From: Bacteroidota bacterium
Lineage (GTDB): Bacteria > Bacteroidota > Bacteroidia > Bacteroidales > VadinHA17
Direction: 5' to 3'
Assembly: GCA_021816545.1 (NCBI GenBank)
Contig: JAKAXP010000012.1
Coordinates: 1-20,707, forward strand
Length of the DNA stretch: 20,707 nucleotides
This document shows positions 16,069 to 20,707 of this stretch, one piece after another (the stretch's first letter is position 1; each line of letters opens with the position of its first letter). The notes under the pieces are model-generated. The model searched no databases and was not told where the DNA came from. It saw only the letters and a program-made list of their open reading frames with translations. The position numbers and the translations under genes were made by a program.

Positions 16069-17469
16069 ATGAAGCTAACATTTTACGGGGCTGCCCGGGA
16101 GGTAACAGGCAGTAAGGTTCTTATCGAAACGGAACACGGAAAGAATATCCTGCTTGACTGCGGCCAGTTCCAGGGAAAGGGTCTGGAGACGGAGGAGCAG
16201 AACAGGGCGGTAGCCTTCTCACCTGCCTCAATCGACCATATTATTCTTTCCCATGCACATATCGACCATTCGGGTCTTATCCCATTTGTTTACCGCAACG
16301 GGTTTAACGGCTCGGTCGTCTGCACCAACGCCACGCGCGACCTGTGTTCCATCATGCTGGCAGACTCGGGCAAGATACAGGAGCATGATACTATTACCTT
16401 CAACAAGAAGAGGGCGAAAAAAGGACTTCCCCCGGTAGAGCCGCTCTACACCCAGGCAGACGCCGTGGCAGCAATGAAGCTCTTCATCAGTGTGGCCTAT
16501 GACCGCAAGTTCCGGATTGACGAATTCACCACGGTGAAATTCACGAATACCGGACACATGCTGGGAAGCGGCGTCGTCACCCTGGAACTGAAGGAGAAGG
16601 ACGGAATCAAACGCCTCGCATATACGGGTGACATAGGTAGACCCGTCAACAGGATACTGAAGAGCCCGGAACCGTTTCCGCAGGCCGACTTTCTGATTAC
16701 GGAATCAACATATGGTGACAGGCTGCATCCGTCAATTGAAGAATCAGACGAGGAACTCTACCGTGTGGTGCAGAGGACATGCGTCGAAAAGAAGGGAAAA
16801 CTTATAATACCGGCATTCAGTGTAGGCCGCACCCAGGAGGTGGTCTACTCCCTGAACAACCTTTACAACGCCGGCCGGTTGCCAAAAGTGGATATCTATG
16901 TTGACAGCCCCCTCTCTGTCAACGCCACAAACATATTCCGCATGCACCCTGACTGCTTCAATGACGACGTCAGGGAGCTCATGCTTACTGACCCGGACCC
17001 CTTCGGCTTCAACTCACTCTTTTACAACACGTCAGTTGAAGGCTCCAAAAGCCTCAACGAGATAAAGGGGCCTGTAATCATTATCTCATCATCAGGCATG
17101 ATGGAAGCCGGGCGGGTAAAACACCACCTGGCAAACAGCATCAGCAACCCCGCAAATACAATACTGGCAGTCGGTTACTGTGCCCCTTCAACCCTCGGGG
17201 CAAGGATTCTGAGGGGCGAACCGGAAGTGTCAATCCACGGTAACAAATACCCGGTAAAGGCGGAGATTGAAAGGATAGAATCATATTCCGGTCACGGCGA
17301 CTACCGTGAGATGGCTGATTACCTCTCATGCCAGGATCCATCGCTGCTCAGGAAGGTTTTCCTGGTTCACGGTGAATATGAAACTCAGCTGACGTACAGG
17401 TCATACCTTGAAAAGAGGGGTATCTCTGCAATAGAAATACCGGCACAGGGGATGTCATATACCCTCTGA
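16069..17469 (+). CDS. Beta-CASP metallo-beta-lactamase-fold RNase-like protein
   Basis: The protein has 466 residues and no signal peptide, so it is cytoplasmic. The metallo-beta-lactamase core carries HAHIDH (H62, H64, D66, H67), H163 in TGHMLGSG and D188 in YTGDIG. The beta-CASP insert runs from about 245 (IPAFSVGRTQEVV) to about 370 (SSSGMMEAGRV, 341-350), and the RMMBL C-terminal part has SYSGHGDY (H409) and VHGE (H434). This is the architecture of bacterial and archaeal relatives of CPSF-73 and Ints11, which cleave RNA as zinc-dependent nucleases. The target RNA cannot be read from sequence. It lies divergent from the phosphate operon across 159 bases and 64 bases before nhaD, with no clear functional link. 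Confidence 0.9.
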   Translation: MKLTFYGAAREVTGSKVLIETEHGKNILLDCGQFQGKGLETEEQNRAVAFSPASIDHIILSHAHIDHSGLIPFVYRNGFNGSVVCTNATRDLCSIMLADSGKIQEHDTITFNKKRAKKGLPPVEPLYTQADAVAAMKLFISVAYDRKFRIDEFTTVKFTNTGHMLGSGVVTLELKEKDGIKRLAYTGDIGRPVNRILKSPEPFPQADFLITESTYGDRLHPSIEESDEELYRVVQRTCVEKKGKLIIPAFSVGRTQEVVYSLNNLYNAGRLPKVDIYVDSPLSVNATNIFRMHPDCFNDDVRELMLTDPDPFGFNSLFYNTSVEGSKSLNEIKGPVIIISSSGMMEAGRVKHHLANSISNPANTILAVGYCAPSTLGARILRGEPEVSIHGNKYPVKAEIERIESYSGHGDYREMADYLSCQDPSLLRKVFLVHGEYETQLTYRSYLEKRGISAIEIPAQGMSYTL

Positions 17470-17533
17470 CACTCACAAAAGTCATTATTATGTTTTACGC
17501 GAATACTTTTAATTGCACTAAAAACTCAGAATC

Positions 17534-19000
17534 ATGTTCATATTAATGGTTGTGCTATTCCTGCTGGGATACCTGGCAATAGCCCTCGAACATCCGATCA
17601 AGGTTGAAAAGGCTGCAAGCGCACTGCTGCTGGGCTCAATCCTCTGGGCTGTATATGCGCTTTCCAGCGAGCAGGTGCTCGCAATGGGCTTCTCCCCTTC
17701 ATGGGAGGAACTTAAACTGATGGGGCAGCAGATCCTCGGAAACATTGCACCGGCATTGACCCCGGACCAGTTTGCCACATCCCCCTTCAAAGAAACGGTT
17801 GACCTGGCAGGACACAGCAGTGCATTCGTCAGGGAGGAACTGGCGCATCACCTTGTGGATATAGCCGAAATCCTCTTCTTCCTGTTCGGCGCAATGACAA
17901 TCGTTGAGGTGATTGACCAGCACCACGGATTCACGGTAATCACCAACAGGATTACGACAACAAGCAAGGTAAAGCTCATCTGGGTAATAGGGATCATAAC
18001 ATTCTTCATGTCAGCCGTTCTTGACAACCTGACTACAACTATTGTTATGATAGCCCTGCTGCGGAAGCTCATCTCCGACAAACCTACCCGCTGGATATTT
18101 GCCAGTATGATAGTGATAGCCGCAAATGCAGGGGGCGCATGGTCACCCATTGGTGACGTGACCACAATCATGCTCTGGATAGGCGGTCAGATCACCACTG
18201 TCAACATTATCCTGAAGGTATTCATCCCGAGCCTTCTGAATATGATCGTTCCGCTGACAATACTTTCATTCATGGTCAGGGGAGAGGTAAAGAGACCGGA
18301 GAGAGCGCATGAATCGGCTGATATTACAACGCCGTTTGAAAGGACGTTCATTCTTATTCTTGGTGTCTCAATGCTGCTGTTCGTTCCAGTATTCAAGACC
18401 ATTACACACCTGCCTCCATATATGGGAATGCTTTTCGGTCTTGGGATTCTGTGGCTGGTCTCTGAGATCATGCACCGTGACAAGGAGGATGAGATAAGGA
18501 AGAAGCTCACAATCTACAACATTGTGAAGAAGGTTGATACCCCTACTATATTCTTCTTTCTTGGAATACTGTCAGCCGTGGCGGCATTGCAGAGCGCCGG
18601 CCACCTCAGCCTGCTGGCAGGCTGGCTTGACGAGAAGCTGGGTGACATTTTCCTGATCAACCTGGCGATAGGAGCTATCTCAGCGGTTGTTGACAACGTG
18701 CCTCTGGTGGCCGGCGCCATGGGAATGTATGAAGTGGTAACGCCTGACATGCTGCGCATGGCTGCAGACCCGGCATATGCCGGATTCTTTGTACAGGACG
18801 GCCTCTTCTGGGAACTGCTGGCTTACTGCGCCGGAACAGGGGGTAGCATGCTGATAATCGGCTCTGCGGCAGGCGTGGCTGCAATGGGCCTCGAGAGGAT
18901 TGACTTCATCTGGTATATGAAAAAAATCTCATGGCTTGCACTTGTGGGATACCTCGCAGGTGCTGGCGCCTACTGGGTTCAGGCGCAGATTCTCGGGTGA
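17534..19000 (+). CDS. nhaD: Na+/H+ antiporter NhaD
   Basis: The protein has 488 residues and about twelve membrane segments. NhaD hallmarks are SAVLDN (D164, N165), NAGGAWSPIGDVTTIMLW (198-215) and a second inverted-repeat SAVVDN (D387, N388); the Asp residues are likely in ion binding. It exchanges sodium or lithium for protons across the inner membrane. A soluble stretch at about 75-105, carrying several charged residues, separates the first and second hydrophobic blocks. The gene follows the beta-CASP gene after 64 bases and is closed by a strong hairpin at 19045-19084. A second family member converges on it. Confidence 0.94.
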   Translation: MFILMVVLFLLGYLAIALEHPIKVEKAASALLLGSILWAVYALSSEQVLAMGFSPSWEELKLMGQQILGNIAPALTPDQFATSPFKETVDLAGHSSAFVREELAHHLVDIAEILFFLFGAMTIVEVIDQHHGFTVITNRITTTSKVKLIWVIGIITFFMSAVLDNLTTTIVMIALLRKLISDKPTRWIFASMIVIAANAGGAWSPIGDVTTIMLWIGGQITTVNIILKVFIPSLLNMIVPLTILSFMVRGEVKRPERAHESADITTPFERTFILILGVSMLLFVPVFKTITHLPPYMGMLFGLGILWLVSEIMHRDKEDEIRKKLTIYNIVKKVDTPTIFFFLGILSAVAALQSAGHLSLLAGWLDEKLGDIFLINLAIGAISAVVDNVPLVAGAMGMYEVVTPDMLRMAADPAYAGFFVQDGLFWELLAYCAGTGGSMLIIGSAAGVAAMGLERIDFIWYMKKISWLALVGYLAGAGAYWVQAQILG

Positions 19001-19044
19001 GACCCCGCTCAAACCGTTTGCTGCCTCAGCAGCTATCCTGCCTA

Positions 19045-19084
19045 TAAATGGAAAGGCATCCCTCGGAGGATGCCTTTCCATTTA
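19045..19084. terminator. Bidirectional rho-independent terminator between convergent transporters
   Basis: A perfect 17-bp stem (19045-19061 with 19068-19084) and a six-base loop (CTCGGA). The stem is GC-rich in the centre and AT at its base. It lies between the nhaD stop at 19000 and the stop of the opposing transporter at 19102, so it can serve both; the T-tracts are short on each side. Confidence 0.85.
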
Positions 19085-19101
19085 AAACAGACTGCTGCCT
19101 T

Positions 19102-20514
19102 CTATCTGTTGATGAGGTCGAGGTAGCTGACAGCCCCCTCCGGCGCCTCACCCTGGCCTGCCATCGGGCACCCGGGGACGGGACAGTCGATTATCTTATG
19201 CTCCTTTGTATCTGCCGGCTCCCAACCAAGAAGCAGGTAGAGGGCAAAGAACCCGATGACATAGGCAACCGCCACATGCCAACCTTTTCTTACCCAGAGG
19301 ACCACGTTACGTGCTTCATGGAACTTGTTTGTGATTGCCACTCCGGCAGAAGACCCGAACCAGATCATCGAACCTCCGAAACCTACGGAATAAGCCAGCA
19401 TACCCCAGTCATAGTGTCCCTGGTCAAGGCAAAGCTTGGTAAGTGGAATATTGTCAAACACTGCTGAAAGGGCCCCAAGTGCAAAGGCAGTCACCCATGA
19501 TGCATCAGGAAGTTCTTCCACAGGCATCATCGACGCACACATAACGAGGCACAAGAGGAACACTGTCCCCTTGAGCGATGCCGGGACCTCCTTCCAGGGA
19601 ACCGGCCTGAGGAAGGCACCTATAACAATTGCGATCCAGACACCCAATGCAGGCATATCATAGAGAATATTGGAGATTATTGCACCTGCCAGGATGAGGA
19701 TTACACAAACAATCTTAACCCAGTCTATCCTGGCACTGGTATCTGCATCCTTCATTATCCTCTGGTACCTGTCCTGCTGATGAGATGCAAACCAGGCGAA
19801 GAACAGCAGTGCAACAAGGGCAGCCACGTAGGCATGCAGAACATTAAAGGCTGCAACACCGTCAATCCACATCATTGTTGTGGTGGTATCTCCCACGACG
19901 CTTCCGCTGCCGCCGGCATTGCTTGCTGCAACGAGGGCGGCAATATAACCGATGTGCACCTTGTTTTTGAATACAACCAGGGCTATGGTCCCTCCTATCA
20001 GTGCTGCAGCAATGTTATCAAGGAATGATGAAAGGACAAAGACAAAGATCAGCAGAAGGAATGGACCCTTCCAGTCGTCCGGAAGGTACTTCGGGAGTAT
20101 ATCAGGCACCCTTGATTCTTCAAATATCTTTGAAAGCACTGCAAATCCAAGAAGCAGTCCGAGAAGGTTGAGAATTATCCCCCATTCCCCCTGTCTCAGA
20201 TCCTTATCCATGATCTGCTCCATAAAAGGAGTGGTGCCAAACATGTGTTCGCCCAGCTTAAAAGCCGGATCAAATGCAAACTTGAAGATCAGAAGAACTG
20301 TGAGACCTGTTATGGCTACCCAGAATGTATGCTTGTGAAAAAGCGCCACCCCGAGAAGGATCAGGCCAAAAATTATAAACTCAACGCGTACTGGTCCGAT
20401 TTGTGGAACGGAACCGTCTGACGCGAACATGGATACCGGGAGAAGGAGAATCATCATAAAGAGAAACATCCTTTTCCTGTTATATCCGGCAAGGGTCAGG
20501 AGAAAGTTTTTCAT
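19102..20514 (-). CDS. NhaD/ArsB-superfamily ion transporter, second copy
   Basis: The protein has 470 residues and about eleven or twelve membrane segments after a basic start (MKNFLLTLAGYNRKR) and a signal-like first helix. It shares the NhaD-type duplicated elements: SSFLDN (D166, N167), NAGGSGSVVGDTTTTMMW (199-216) and SAVFDN (D354, N355), with the GSSAGVAITNKF block near residue 380. It differs strongly from the neighbouring NhaD elsewhere, so it is not a recent duplicate. Sodium/proton exchange is the most likely role, but citrate or another anion is possible in this superfamily. The C-terminal tail (about 435-470) is polar and holds a CX4C pair, C444 and C449 (DCPVPGCPM), unusual for the family as I know it. 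Confidence 0.85.
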   Translation of the reverse strand: MKNFLLTLAGYNRKRMFLFMMILLLPVSMFASDGSVPQIGPVRVEFIIFGLILLGVALFHKHTFWVAITGLTVLLIFKFAFDPAFKLGEHMFGTTPFMEQIMDKDLRQGEWGIILNLLGLLLGFAVLSKIFEESRVPDILPKYLPDDWKGPFLLLIFVFVLSSFLDNIAAALIGGTIALVVFKNKVHIGYIAALVAASNAGGSGSVVGDTTTTMMWIDGVAAFNVLHAYVAALVALLFFAWFASHQQDRYQRIMKDADTSARIDWVKIVCVILILAGAIISNILYDMPALGVWIAIVIGAFLRPVPWKEVPASLKGTVFLLCLVMCASMMPVEELPDASWVTAFALGALSAVFDNIPLTKLCLDQGHYDWGMLAYSVGFGGSMIWFGSSAGVAITNKFHEARNVVLWVRKGWHVAVAYVIGFFALYLLLGWEPADTKEHKIIDCPVPGCPMAGQGEAPEGAVSYLDLINR

Positions 20515-20552
20515 TTTTAAACAGTTATTAACGGGAGGTTTAATAAGACAGG

Positions 20553-20560
20553 CAAAATTA
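20553..20560 (-). promoter_or_regulatory. Candidate -7 box of the second NhaD-like gene
   Basis: On the minus strand it reads TAATTTTG, matching TAnnTTTG, about 40 bases before the ATG at 20514. No clear TTG is seen at the -33 position. Confidence 0.4.
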
Positions 20561-20620
20561 TAGATATTTTCACCGGATAATCATATGCTTCTGTCATATT
20601 TTTTTGTTCATATATCCCGT

Positions 20621-20653
20621 AAAAAAAAGAAAGACAGTGTTAACCTGTCTTTC
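20621..20653 (-). terminator. Rho-independent terminator for a minus-strand gene right of the window
   Basis: A 9-bp perfect stem (20629-20637 with 20645-20653) and a 7-base loop, followed on the minus strand by eight Ts (20628-20621). The gene it ends is not in the window. Confidence 0.75.
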
Positions 20654-20668
20654 CGTGTCAGTAAATTG

Positions 20669-20704
20669 AGAGGCTGTCCCTGGTGTGCAGCCTCTGTCTT
20701 TTTT
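20669..20704 (+). terminator. Hairpin with plus-strand T-tract at the window edge
   Basis: An 8-bp stem (20669-20676, AGAGGCTG, with 20688-20695), an 11-base loop, and then GTCTTTTTT on the plus strand. It looks like a plus-strand terminator, but the nearest plus-strand gene to the left (nhaD) already has its own, so its role is unclear. Confidence 0.5.
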
Positions 20705-20707
20705 GTT

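Noticed and set aside
19048..19467. A 139-codon plus-strand open frame beginning in the terminator hairpin.
   Set aside because: It is antisense to the second NhaD-like gene, starts inside the hairpin and has a low-plausibility composition.

Overview
The window looks like a chromosomal segment of a Bacteroidota species, probably of the order Bacteroidales. The support is an adjacent SusC/SusD pair, a surface-lipoprotein gene with a PKD domain, a propeller/Y_Y_Y/LuxR-type regulator, and several promoter-like TAnnTTTG boxes of the Bacteroidota type. Base composition is roughly even, with AT-rich intergenic regions. I see no rRNA, tRNA, CRISPR array, insertion sequence, integrase or phage gene, and no gene-free stretch longer than about 300 bases.

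Left part (1-8479, all minus strand): a glycan-uptake locus. Reading in the direction of transcription, it holds a membrane-spanning sensor/regulator, a 266-base AT-rich gap with repeated short motifs, SusC, SusD, and a PKD-domain surface lipoprotein cut by the window edge. The regulator has a periplasmic propeller and a C-terminal LuxR-type helix-turn-helix but no histidine kinase or receiver, so it probably couples glycan sensing directly to transcription. No glycoside hydrolase belonging to this operon is visible; any would lie left of the window.

Middle part (8568-14197, all plus strand): a NapH/NosR-like membrane protein with two 4Fe-4S clusters, a pyruvoyl-dependent arginine decarboxylase with its own good promoter, then nrfH and nrfA for respiratory reduction of nitrite to ammonium at the periplasmic face. 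NrfH takes electrons from menaquinol and passes them to NrfA; the Fe-S protein may be an extra quinol-linked electron donor. A secreted GH35 beta-galactosidase follows nrfA after 36 bases.

Right part (14205-20707): a minus-strand pair of a DUF47/PhoU-like protein and a PiT phosphate transporter; divergent from it, a beta-CASP metallo-beta-lactamase-fold RNase-like protein and the Na+/H+ antiporter NhaD on the plus strand. A second, distantly related NhaD/ArsB-type transporter converges on nhaD, and a perfect 17-bp hairpin lies between the two as a bidirectional terminator. The right edge holds two hairpins that look like terminators, one of them for a minus-strand gene beyond the window.

Every gene is assigned to a known family. 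The least explained parts are the repeats upstream of susC, the kinase-less regulator, and the Fe-S protein / arginine decarboxylase / nrfHA grouping.
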